Below, piece by piece: positions 37,430-48,050 of a DNA stretch of 64,000 nucleotides. Source of the DNA: Climacium dendroides (Eukaryota > Streptophyta > Bryopsida > Hypnales > Climaciaceae); contig OX467084.1 of assembly GCA_950106755.1 (NCBI GenBank), forward strand, positions 30,259,213-30,323,212, given 5' to 3'. Within the stretch, counting starts at the first letter, position 1. Each line of letters begins with the position of its first letter. A program made the position numbers and the translations under genes. The notes beneath the pieces were generated by a model. That model did not search any database, was not told where the DNA came from, and saw only the letters and a list, made by a program, of their open reading frames with translations.

Positions 37430-39975
37430 ACAGTGGATGAGTCTTACATGTATTCCACACTTGGTAAGCCATAATTCATCCTAGTTTGCAACATAAGGGT
37501 CATTTGAAGTTTAGAATTTGCAAATAGAGGCACATGCTACCTCTTTAACTCGCAATAGTTGTGTAAAACACAACAAGCTAAGGTAACAAGAGCGGCCTTG
37601 TCAATTGACATGTCACATGTTGAATCCTTTAAGAATGCGCCAACAATTTTTTAAAGCCCCAAAAGCCTATTCAATAACTACTCTACCACTATTAATAGAG
37701 GAGTCAAACTTGGGCAAACCACAAAATATTTTAAATAGGGATGCACTAGAAATGAAAATGCTTGAACATTTTAAACAGGACAATGGAAGGAAATAAGAAA
37801 CATGCCTAATTTGATCCACCATAGTTGGATTTTTGTAAATTAACTTGGTACCAATTTAGAATAACCTAAGTTTATAGTTTAAAGTTTGTTCTAGGGAGGC
37901 AATTTAATAGGCTTGCTTCTAATTTCCTAATTGGCCATTGCAACCAAGGAATTGTAAAGATATTGTTTTTTTAACCACAAACAATTGTTTTCACCTCATG
38001 TGGTAATCCTAATTACAAGATTTGATCCCTCCATTCTTAATAGCCGCAAAGGTATAGTTTGACTCCCAAATTAATCGTTTAACTTTAAATCTTTTAATTT
38101 TTCTCCAATTCAATTTGCCACAAGAACAACTTAACTAGCCTTTTAAGCTTCCAATTTGGTCTGCAATCTTCCATAGCCTTGTCTCCTAATCAAGAACAAC
38201 ATGATCTTTATCACCAACTTGAAATTGCTTGTTTTATTTTCAACATCACTTACTTTACCATGTACTCCCTTCTCAATTGAATTTAATTAACTTCTTTATA
38301 ATCACTCGGAAACTTTCCATTTGGGCAAATGTAATACATAGACCCATAGACCCAACTTGAAATTTAAATATAGACAATATTTAGACTTTAACTTCTACTT
38401 GAAAATTTACTACAATTAGCACATACACACGACTTGAACACAACACACGATTAAAAGTACAATTCCCGATTTGGATTTCACAAACAATCGACACTCTTAC
38501 ACAATTATCTCCATTGCCATGCACCATAAACTGATCCAAGTAAATACATAAATTACATTAGCAATCCAACTTAGACTTTATTGATCAAGCACAAATAATA
38601 AAACAAATTCCAACTTGGCCGCACTTCACTCAATGTTAAACAATAACTTTCTTCTTACACACTAAACTTTCTAATTAGAATTTAAAACCACAGCATTATA
38701 CAAACATCCTATTGCAAACTCACACACAGAGACACAAAAACAAAAATACGCAATACTACTTGGCTGGGACTCTAACTGGAACTCTCATTAGTGGGTGGAA
38801 AATAAATTGAAAATACAAACCAAATAAGACTTCCAAATTAATAGCTACCAACTTGGAGGAGACGACTAACGACCCAAAGCACTGCCTAATTGAAATCACA
38901 CTAAAATAAAATTAAAAAATCCAAATTGGACTTTGAACCACCACAATGGCAACCTTATCATCACTACCCAACTTAGATAAGACCATCAGATAAACTCTCC
39001 ATTTGGATTATAGACTCCAAATTGGATAAAGACATTCACCAATCTGGTAAGGACAATATATTCTCAAATTGGTAACACATGACCCCAATCCCATTAGGCA
39101 TTTGTACACAGACTTAATCGGTTATCAAAACTCCAATTTGGGACATAATAGCAAAACAAAATGACCAAATTAGACTTCTTATATAACAAAATAATTGTCA
39201 AAATGCAGTATTTAACACAAAAATCACCACCAAAAATTGAAAAATCAAGTTCTAAACAGTAATCTACAATTTCCTAAGCACATATGGTCTGCTTGGATAA
39301 ACAATGTCACTAACCACATATGGTCTAATGTCCATTTTACCCAAGTGGATGACCAACGTAGCTAGAATTTGTCTTGTAACAATTGTGCAACAGGGGAAGA
39401 CACAACAAATCGCCCAACATCATGTACACCTCTAGGTTGGCCCGCACACACATTCTAGAACATCCTATTTATGTCATATACTCTTTGTAAAACAATGCTA
39501 TGAAATTTTTCAATTGAAAAAATCTTGGGGCATGGGAGTGTATTATGTATTTGGCCTATACAATAAAGGGATGTGGGTGTTGTCAATTGCACTTGCTATG
39601 TTTGGTAATCTTGTAATGTCCCTGAAACTTTCTATAATGCTTTATAGGCAATTGTCATGAGATGTGTGAATGAATTGGAAGAATAAACCTTCTTCTGCAG
39701 TCCCTAATGCCTGACATACAATCATAGTGTACTTGCGAATAGTGGACTCACTACATCTATATAAGTTGTGCATTCTAGCACAACTTACTATGTGCTAAAC
39801 AGTACAAAACAAGTTTCACTTGTTTTCTAACTAGAATGGGTAGTCTTACAAATCTAACAACTGCGGGATGCAAGAAGGGTGTTAATAAGTCCACTAAAGC
39901 CTCAAATGCTAAAAAAATCCATGCAATGAGTTTGCCAATACTTCATATCCAACATTTGTGGAAATGTATGTCACA
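37430..39975 (-). pseudogene. PIF/Harbinger DDE transposase (pseudogene)
   Basis: A DDE_4-type nuclease that would cut the element ends. N to C on the minus strand: VDLLTPFLHPAVVRFVRLPIL and VKLVLYCLAHS (about 39.85-39.77 kb), STIRKYTMIVCQALGT, SFRDITRLPNIASAIDNTHI with the first catalytic Asp at 39582-39584 (usual motif IDGTHI), then FHSIVLQRVYDINRMF and GQPRGVHDVGRFVVSSP. VVSDIVYPSRPYVL carries the second Asp (39306-39308). After a gap of 1.6 kb comes INSGRVVIE with the catalytic Glu at 37670-37672, followed by AFGALKNCWRILKGFN and ALVTLACCVLHNYCEL. Frames change several times and stops are frequent. The usual D-E spacing is near 50 residues, so 37.75-39.24 kb is an intron or an insertion. 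Confidence 0.88.
38120..39170. repeat. Array of palindromic CCAA(N)TTGG words
   Basis: Within this 1-kb AT-rich stretch the word tCCAA(a/t/c)TTGGa or a one-base variant occurs about 15 times, for example at 38151, 38466, 38609, 38848, 38930, 39015, 39038, 39064 and 39132. It sits inside the gap between the second and third catalytic residues of the Harbinger transposase. It may be a decayed tandem repeat; no function can be assigned. Confidence 0.5.
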
Positions 39976-41065
39976 CATCGACTTCTATAACATTGTGGTG
40001 GATGTATTGACATGACTCAACCCACCACATGCGACATGAAAATCACTGCCTCTATACTATGACAACAATAATTAGAAGCAAACATTGTACAATGAGACCT
40101 CCTGCAATGTCAAGTGGCACAATGGGCACTACACAATGACATCTACAACCATGGAAGGTCAATAGTACCACTAGAAACGCAAAGAAAACAAGAAGGGTGT
40201 GGTTCACCATATTTGCAATGTATTGAGTACAATCTCAACTACTCTTTGGGAAAAAAATTTGGAAGAGGTGCAATGTCTTGGCCACAATCTAAATGAACAC
40301 ACCCAAAATACAAAGAGAACTCAAGAGAAGATGAAGGTGGAGGTTGAATTTTTTTTGTCAACGATCTCCAAACCTCCTAGATTCACCTATCTTAGTAGGG
40401 CGTGGTGAGGCCACATATGTGCAACCGCAATACCACACCTTGCAACCCTAAAATCCCCCCGACCTCATTGCAAACCTTCGTGCTCAGAGCTTATTGTATA
40501 GTGCCACCTTGGCAAAACAAAGAAAGCAACTAGTTACAAATACAAAGCAAGTCAAAATGCATAGCAGAAAAATGGTAACTCAATTATTCAAACTTTGTTG
40601 TTTTCTCCATGTTGTAGTGTTTTCTTACTGCCTTAGGAACCACAACTTAGAGAAAATAGATTAGTACCACAATGAAGCTAGAGGTTTCTTCTCAATGGAG
40701 ATAATGACTACCCTTTAGCCAATGTACATGTCCTCCAACCCCCATGCCACCAACCATTAAAATGAGAACAATTCCCAACATGTGGCATTTTAAGGATGCT
40801 CAAAAAATTGTTGTCATGAGTCACTTTAATTTGATGAGGTAAGTGAGAGAATTTGTGAATGGATATAGTAAGAAATCTAATGAGGCAACAAACTTAAGGA
40901 CCTTGATATCACCACAGCTCAAAGCCTTAACACTCTAGTTACAATGTGCTTCAATTCCCTTTGTTTTAACCTTGGGAAGCAGTCATTTTTTAGCTACATC
41001 ATTGTATAAATATCCATTGCTATGTTTGTGATTTTCAATCTGGAATCACAAAAATCACACTAAAA
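39976..41065. other. No gene recognised between Harbinger and recombinase loci
   Basis: Frames at 40114-40408 on the plus strand lack motifs. The left terminal sequence of the Harbinger element should lie here or just upstream, but I could not identify a terminal inverted repeat by eye. Confidence 0.35.
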
Positions 41066-41399
41066 CTATTGATGGTCCATCAACCAGCTCATGTCAAATG
41101 CTTGGTAGTTGTACACAGTGTTTCCATACACAGGGGCAACACAAGGTGACTGAAATCGTAGTAACAAACCTAGAAATGAAGGCTCTTGACCATCAATGTG
41201 TGGAGCAATATGAGGCTGCATGTTTTGAAATGGATGTTGCATATATTAGGAAACAAACTAGGTCTTGGAACTTAGGGAGACAGAAACTGAACATTTTGAT
41301 TTTGTATTGGATCCTGTCCAATAGAATCCTATACAATAATATACTACATTAGAAATCAATATATTGATCACCATGAATCAAAACCAATGACTATAAACA

Positions 41400-42323
41400 C
41401 CAAAATGAATAAACAAAAAAACTAAATTTACTCACCATGTATAGATAATGGTAACCATTAGAAGCATGATGATTTTGTAACTGTTGCTGAAAAAATGGTT
41501 GATGGTGGTTTTTTGATGACTGATGATTAACTCAAGTTGATTGTTGATGGCAAACTAGTTGTTGTTGATGTGTGGTTTGATGTTGATGAACCGCTTGCTT
41601 CTGATGATCAACTTGTTCTTGTAATGAGGCTTGATGTTGTAAAGCTGTCAAAGAATTCCTCAAAATAGTATTCTCCCTTTTGAGTAAAGCCAAATTTTTT
41701 TCTTAGCAAATGTGGTACCCTGCAATGCTTTTGCAACTCTACCAACTAATAAAGAGCCATTATCACCATCATCATTGAAGTTGTATTGTGACAAAAACCT
41801 CATTTCCTCCTCAACAAGAGATGTCAGAGTAGCCAAAGGTGTAGTACATGAAGGTGAAGCTGATAATGTCTCTACAGGAGTTAAAGGTGTACAATCTAAA
41901 GGATTCTCAAGAGTCAAAATTGGACTCAAAGTTGGACTTGCAATAACTAGTTCATTTTGAAGTTCCATAGGTGCATTTACAAAAGTTGAAGTTGGGCTCA
42001 AAGTTGGAATTGATGTAACAAGTGTGTTACAAAGATCGATAGATATGGTGTCACAAGTCAAAGGTGTAGCAATAGGTTGAATCGGTATGTCATGACTTGC
42101 TTTAAAATAAACTCGGGAAATTGAAGCCGGTACCCTAGGAACCGGTTCAACAAAGGTTGATTCAATTGAAATTGGTCCTTGAGAACTTGACAAGGGCAAA
42201 ATGGACTCTCTTCCCACATTTTCAATAGTAAGAATAGGATCTCCTCTTAAACTACATTCAGGAAGGCTACTGAAAGAAAAATCCACCCTTGCTCCTTGAT
42301 TGGTAACTTCAAAAAATTGAATG
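41400..42323 (-). pseudogene. C-terminal tail and coiled coil of the recombinase gene
   Basis: After a stop at 42326-42328 the same frame continues (SIQFFEVTNQGARV, then the 41660-42286 segment), a Ser/Thr/Pro/Leu-rich tail of about 200 residues. After a one-base frame change it gives LLKRENTILRNSLTALQHQAS and a Gln/His-rich helix, a likely coiled coil. The stretch runs into 'tacatggtgagtaaat' at about 41440, a good splice-donor match. A further open Pro/Gln-rich piece at about 41230-41066 (MQHPFQNMQPHIAPHIDG... ending at TAG 41066-41068) may be the last exon. The exon model is inference. Confidence 0.55.
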
Positions 42324-43512
42324 GACTATTGAGGTTGAACGCCACCATTAGCAGCATGCCATTGTACTACTTCAACTTCATAATGCTTCTCAAATACCCT
42401 TTCACTATTGTCTAATTGTACAAGGGCTTGTGTTTCTCTTGCATCCAATGCCTTAGTTTGGTTGTAACATTCTATGCTCTTCATATTCTTGTGCCCTATA
42501 TTAAGCGCAATAGTTTTCAACGACACTCTACTATATACATACAAGTGATGCCAGTTACCCTTCCACTTTTGTTAGTATAATCTCCCTTCAAACTAGCAAT
42601 TGTTGCCATGTCTTGCACAACATTCTGCAATTTTGATTCCCCAAAGTTGACATTTGACTTGAACCAAACCTGACCCTTGGGATGAGTAAATAGAGACAAG
42701 AAAAGATGTGCTGATTCAGAAATTGGTGTCATATGCGAAATGAGAACCTTGAATGTACAAATCACACCAAGATCATGTGAGTAGATAGACTCCCTAAAGT
42801 GTTCTTCATGGTATTTTTCAATGTTGGCTTGTAATTTTTTGAAGTAGTCTCATCATATTTGAACAAACCACATAAAAAAATCATATAACCAACAGAATGG
42901 ACATCAAAGGGATATTTGCAAAACCAAGGTTTCTACGCAAAATTACAACCTCAAATTTCATAATTTTGTATCAACTGACCCGAACAATTTATGGCCTTAC
43001 TCGTCTGTGCCAAGACCAAAATTGTTTGCACGCAACTTCTACAACTTTGTATTTTTTCTCACGAAGAAAATAGTTGTGGCAAAGAAAACAAACCTCTTCT
43101 GCACCCCATAAGCACAATTTGGTTGATGCAAGGGATGTGCTAAAATCCTACGCTCATCTTCATTAGTGAAGTAATCAACCTTACATCTAGCTTTGTTTGT
43201 ACTAGCCTTGATCGACTTTTCCATTGCCCAAAGAATCGATTTATTAGTGCAACTAAAAAATGGATGAGCATGTATGAGAAAAGGTTGCTCGTTAATCCCT
43301 ATAGAATCAATCTGCTTTCTTTGAACACTATAGACTATCCAGTTGAAACCTTTATAGATTTGCATAACACTTTGACTGGGATAGTGATTCCCTTTTTTAT
43401 TCTTTAGGCAATAAAAAAACCTACAAAGCAACTCTGATAGCTCATAAAGAAGAATTTCCTCCAAAGGAATTGAGGTATCTAATTTTGAAGCTTCCCTCCA
43501 AGCATTGAACTA

Positions 43513-44403
43513 TTTTTTCACCCAATAGTTGCTCTTGGTTGTACCGTTCTTTTGGTTACTGCGCATTTCCTTGTCAAAAAAAGCTTCATCAAATAGATCG
43601 AAACCTGCTTCATTAACAATATCAATGGGAGACTTGATGCTTCGCTCAACTATTGCAGATTTAGTATTGATTGGAACAACAATAGATTCATTGATCTTCT
43701 CAACAAGCACATCAAAGTGTTTATCATATTCATTCAATGGCATTGGCTCATCATTATGATCATCAATAGGTTCATCAATAATAGAAAGCTCAATCTCATC
43801 AAGCCCTCCTACCATTTCATCCTCTACAAATATTTTAGAAACAACAATCCATGAATCAAAACAATTATTCATACCATCATTCATAGGTAAATGGGCAATA
43901 TCAGAAGGTTCTTCAACAGCATAATTTGAACAACAAGCAATGGCACAACAATTTTCTTCACAATCACTTGTAGAACTTGCAAAGGAAGAATCCAAAGGTT
44001 CTTGAACACCATAACTTGTAGAGTGCACAATGGCAAAACAATTTTCCACATGATCATTTGCAATTAACAAAAAAGAATCTATCTCATGATAAGGAACATC
44101 AATCAACATCAGTTGTAACGATGTAGAAATCTTCGAAAAAGACTTGCAAAGTCCAACAACAACAACGACACCTATAGGTTCGGCAGCTAAAATTTGTTTC
44201 CCCGACTTTGCTTGCTTGAGTGCTTGCTTCAAAACATTTGGAAAAATAGAATCCAAATTTGCAATACCTAAATCCATCCCTAAATTGAAAGAGGGAAACA
44301 ATGAAGTGCTTACAAGCAGAATTCTTTCTAAACTCAAGTGTCGTCGGCCATTAGAAAGCTTCGACCTATGCACTTGACACAACATCATGAACCTCAACAA
44401 CAA
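43513..44403 (-). pseudogene. Acidic N-terminal region of the recombinase
   Basis: This 297-residue open segment precedes and is in frame with the recombinase core, separated by one stop codon. Residues about 118-190 contain two and a half imperfect repeats of about 32 residues: NDHVENCFAIVHS..YGVQEPLD, SDCEENCCAIACCSNYAVEEPSD, then NDGMNNCFDSW. The second half is rich in Asp and Glu. The last residues (NGTTKSNYWVKK) already belong to the recombinase fold, matching the 'T..s..wav..F..W' start of DUF3504 domains. I know no function for the acidic region. Confidence 0.7.
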
Positions 44404-44514
44404 AAAAAATGCTAGATAAAACCATAAAACACAAGCAAATGCAACAAAAACTCAAGCGCATACAAAACAACAACACAACCTGAATCTCAAAACACAATAC
44501 CTTAAAATTTGAAG

Positions 44515-44900
44515 CAAAATTGTAGCACCCAAACCTCTAATGGCACCTAAATTTGAAATGCTCGAAGAAGACGACATCAGTAACGAGAAGAAGACGTCAA
44601 TTTACCAACTATAATTGTAGCACTCAAAAATTCAAAGCAAATCGCATGCAACACCTAAACCTCCAATGGCACCCAAATTAAAAACACTTGAAGAAGACGA
44701 CATCAGCGAAAAACATAGGTGACCCATTATTAAGGTCACCACCTTAGCTCAACAAAGCAGGCAACCGGTTACGTCCAATAATTGTTTTATTGGAATGGTT
44801 ATCGGTAGAGAACCGGTTCTCTCTAGGTGGTGAGCCCATGAGGGCGAGCCAGCTAAACAAAACCGGTTCCCCGCCAATAACTGTTCCAATAAAAACAATT
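44515..44900 (-). promoter_or_regulatory. Upstream region with three AACCGGTT-type palindromes and a tandem duplication
   Basis: Upstream of the recombinase gene, 'gaagaagacgacatcag' occurs twice (about 44564 and 44691) within an imperfect 130-bp duplication. Further up, the palindrome AACCGGTT appears at about 44763, 44811 and 44861, with 'ccaataa.tgtt' phrases around the outer copies. AACCGGTT is a known binding word of CP2/Grainyhead proteins; that it acts here is only a possibility. Confidence 0.4.
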
Positions 44901-46560
44901 ACCTAATACATACACTCTTAATTGCTTCTTACTCCAATGAATCGGGTTACTCGGAAGGGAGCTTGAATCATGCCCTCTAATGCACCTTCCTTCAAAATGT
45001 GTGGTGTTTCTTTGCTTTTGTCAGTCCGTACTCTTCTAGCGTTTTTTTGTTGTTGAAGTTTTGGGTGTTGAGCCAATCTGTTTAATTACAACTATTTTAT
45101 GGAAGTCATTATTCTTTAATATTTGGCTTTTGAACCCTTAGGAAGTTGATAATAAATGAGTGTTAACGAATTAGAGATTGTAGAAATCATAAATGAATGT
45201 TAATTAAAATATTGTAATTTTTGAACAATGAAGAGGTACCACAATACTTTTATTTGAAAGAAACTAAAATAAGGTGAAATTTGGGATTTGGGGGGTCAAA
45301 AAAATCAACCAAATCAATCAAAAAATGTGTCCACAAAAACTAAATTTTTTATAGAAGTAATAATTTTATATTATAAAGAATTAAGGATTGAAATAGAGAT
45401 TAGACTAAAAAAGCTTAATTTCATTAGTTAACTCAAAGCCAAAAGAAATCATATCCAATGGGATTGAAATGGAAATCAATTGCATGAAGCTAATAATTGT
45501 GAATATATAGTACAAGTTTATATGCTTTGCCTATTATTCTAAAGTTTGAATCCCATATAAAAGTCAAGAATAATCCAATTTGACATTGGCATAATGACAT
45601 GGCATGGCAAACACCCAAACTTCACTAAAAACAATGAATGAAAATTATATTGTAAATTGCTATAGCAATTTTATTGTCCTAGACAACCATTGAGAGTGAA
45701 TGATAAAATAAACTTAAAGGGCCCTAATAACTATTCCTATTCCACTAAAAAAACTCCAAAAGAATTTCTACAAGAAATTAGCTATATTTTTAGTCTTTCT
45801 GCCAATAATATATGCATTCAAAAACCAGTAAATTATCCCTCAAATCTATACAAAATCTCCAGTTTAGCCATCATCATTCAGGTACCCAAAATCCATACAA
45901 AAAGTATTATATTTGAACATAGTTTGTGAATGTTGGCAACTCATCATTCTTAATGATTTAAAGGTTGGTGGCAAACAATGAGATTCCAGAACTATCTATC
46001 CCATCTTAAATACCCGCAACAAGGAACATAGCCCACTTCATGAACAAATCTTCATAGTGCCCAAGTGGTCATCAGACCAATCATCAACACCACTGTCTGA
46101 AGAGCATCAAATACAAGGTGCCTCATATAGGCAAGGTCAAGCTTGCTAGGAGAGGAATACTCTCCAATTGCTTGACTTGTCCCCATGAGGCCATTCAACA
46201 TGGCTACTGCTTACTCAACAATCAAAATCAATAAACGGAGTTTTTTAGTGGGATAAGAACTATGCCTAATTTGGAGTGAGTTAGTGGAAAAGAGGAAGTA
46301 CATTTTTTTGAAGTGGGCAAAAAATTATTGGATGTTTGAACTTGCTTTTATTATATATGCTAAATTTTGCCTAAAATGTGGTCTTCTTGTTGCCAAACTT
46401 TTCCTCCATTTGACCATGTTCCATCCATTTCAAGTGTTTTTCATCTAATTCCCCCTTTCATTTCATTTCATTTCCAGTCCCAAACCATATCATTGATGGT
46501 CATTGTGGCTCGAATTTATTCCAAAATATGCAGACTACTGTAACTTCTATTCAAATATCT
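44901..46560. other. AT-rich DNA, no gene recognised
   Basis: The open frame at 45690-45929 has no motif. No bounded repeat was seen. Confidence 0.4.
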
Positions 46561-47190
46561 GCAGACCATGAAATCTGCTTGGGGGCATCTGTTTGAAACT
46601 CTGGGTTTGTCATCCTCTTCCGCCAGGCCACCTGTGGCAATGAAATTCATGCTTGGCAATGAAGTTCAGTTTCAATTGTTTGTTTTTTAAAAATATACAT
46701 AAACAAATAAACCAATAAACTCTGGAAAGGAAATCAATGGCAGTGAACTTCTGCACGACTGAGGTGCCAGAAGTAAGGTAGGTAAGTGAAGTTGGAATTT
46801 GTTAGTCAACTTTTGCTGCAGCACTCAGTCCTCCTCCTCAGCTCACACCTACCAGATGACAGTTCAGTAAGTGGTGAGGGGATCCCATCGTAGCTCATAA
46901 CTCCCATATATCCATGGAGCCATCTAAGCTGCAGCTTAGTGGAAGAATGATAGGATGCCCGCCCAGTGGAGTGATGATCGCAGTAACAGTAACTTATTGT
47001 GGACAGAACAGAAGAGCATGTCATTCAATCACCCACTCACTGTCACATGAAGCCCTTAGCCCTTAGCAGAAGAGGGACTGCACTTACTTACTTGCAGTAC
47101 TGCACCCGACAAGACCCCAAATCAATTCGTGGTGGGCGTAAGCGTATTAGTTGACGAGACAACAATGACTCTCCCCCGGGGGGACTTTTC
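46560..47190. other. GC-richer island 4, with LINE-tail fragment at its start
   Basis: At about 46615-46690 the text 'ccgccaggccacctgtgg', 'caatgaagttcagtttcaattg' and 'tgtttttta' resembles the LINE 3' end. The rest (46740-47190) is GC-richer with 'gtaaggtaggtaagtgaag' and 'cttacttacttgcagtactgc' phrases and the palindrome tcccccggggga near 47173. No coding motif was found in the frame at 46806-47024. Confidence 0.4.
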
Positions 47191-47379
47191 TATTATGATG
47201 AAAGGATAAAGTTGACTATGACCACTCTCAACTTGCAAAGGAACCCAAGTCCCATTGAATTCTAAGGGCCACTTCACATTATGGCCATCCAAGTCAAGAG
47301 ACTATGGAATTGAGTGGCCAAACTTTATTGAGAGTTTAAAGAAATGAACAATAAATATGCAATGAATAATAGAAACTGA

Positions 47380-47790
47380 AGTCTTTGGTTAGTCGTAGTA
47401 TGAAGTCTTCAAAGGCCAAGTCTCAAGTCCAAACTCTTGGTAATGAACTCCCATGGCCTCTCAACTTGGACGGCTATAGTGTGAAGCTTCTAAAGGCCAA
47501 GTCAAAGGTCAAACTCTTAGCAATTTAACAATTGAGATCGTGTCATAAGTTGACGGCCTCTCCATAGTTTGAACCTCCATTTTTAACCGACCCAAACTTC
47601 TTTTGAAAGTTTGTTGCTATATAGATCAATTATTACCATGTAGGTAGTTGGAAGGCATTGGCCTTTGGACTTGTGTCTTTTAGTGTGAAGGGTTGAAAAG
47701 TCAAACTCTTGGATTCTTGAAATTTGATTGGTAGAAACCCACGGTCTCTCAACCTTTGGTCATAGTATGAAGTGGCTCTAAGACACCTAG
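47380..47790 (+). repeat. Degenerate tandem repeat, about 110-bp period
   Basis: Phrases such as 'agt.tgaag', 'ggccaagtc', 'caaactcttgg', 'ggcctctcaac' recur in the same order three to four times (about 47390, 47470, 47540-47580 and 47690-47770). Non-coding. Confidence 0.5.
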
Positions 47791-48050
47791 TAACGTACAT
47801 GGCAATAGTTTAGGGGGAGTTGGGGTACCAAGGAAGTTGGACTTGGAGGCCAAATTGGTTAAGCAAGAATAGAGATTTAATTCAACCTCCATGTTCCAAT
47901 TGTTGTTTTGAATATAAAATTAGAAAAAGACACTACGTGAATCACCATCAGTGGTTGAAATTTTGTCCAAATTTCTCCAAAGTAGGTTTGATGTTCAAAG
48001 TGATTAAAAAACAAGGTTTTGACTTTTTGACCCATTTGGAGGGTACTTAA

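Larger units (their letters stand above)
41066..44403 (-). pseudogene. Crypton/DUF3504-like tyrosine recombinase gene (broken)
   Basis: A minus-strand gene with a readable tyrosine-recombinase core. (1) An acidic N-terminal region (44403-43513, 297 codons). (2) A core-binding region: after one TAG at 43510-43512, in the same frame, FNAWREASK, LLYELSELLCRFFY, HYPSQSVMQIYKGFNW. (3) Catalytic region: FFATTIFFVRKNTKL with Arg I at 43057-43059, a second TAG at 43039-43041, then SKNYK in another frame, and KGQVWFKSN...GDYTNKSGR with box-II Arg at 42559-42561. The usual His of HxxR is Lys (42568-42570). After a frameshift, IGHKNMKSIECYNQ follows, with His at 42491-42493 and nucleophile-position Tyr at 42464-42466, nine residues apart as in integrases. 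(4) A long Ser/Thr/Pro tail and coiled coil. DUF3504 domains in animal ZMYM/QRICH1 proteins derive from Crypton transposons; the resemblance here is by motif. Confidence 0.8.

Noticed and set aside
41712..44377. Plus-strand frames 41712-41960, 43529-43759 and 44144-44377
   Set aside because: They are shadows of the minus-strand recombinase gene.
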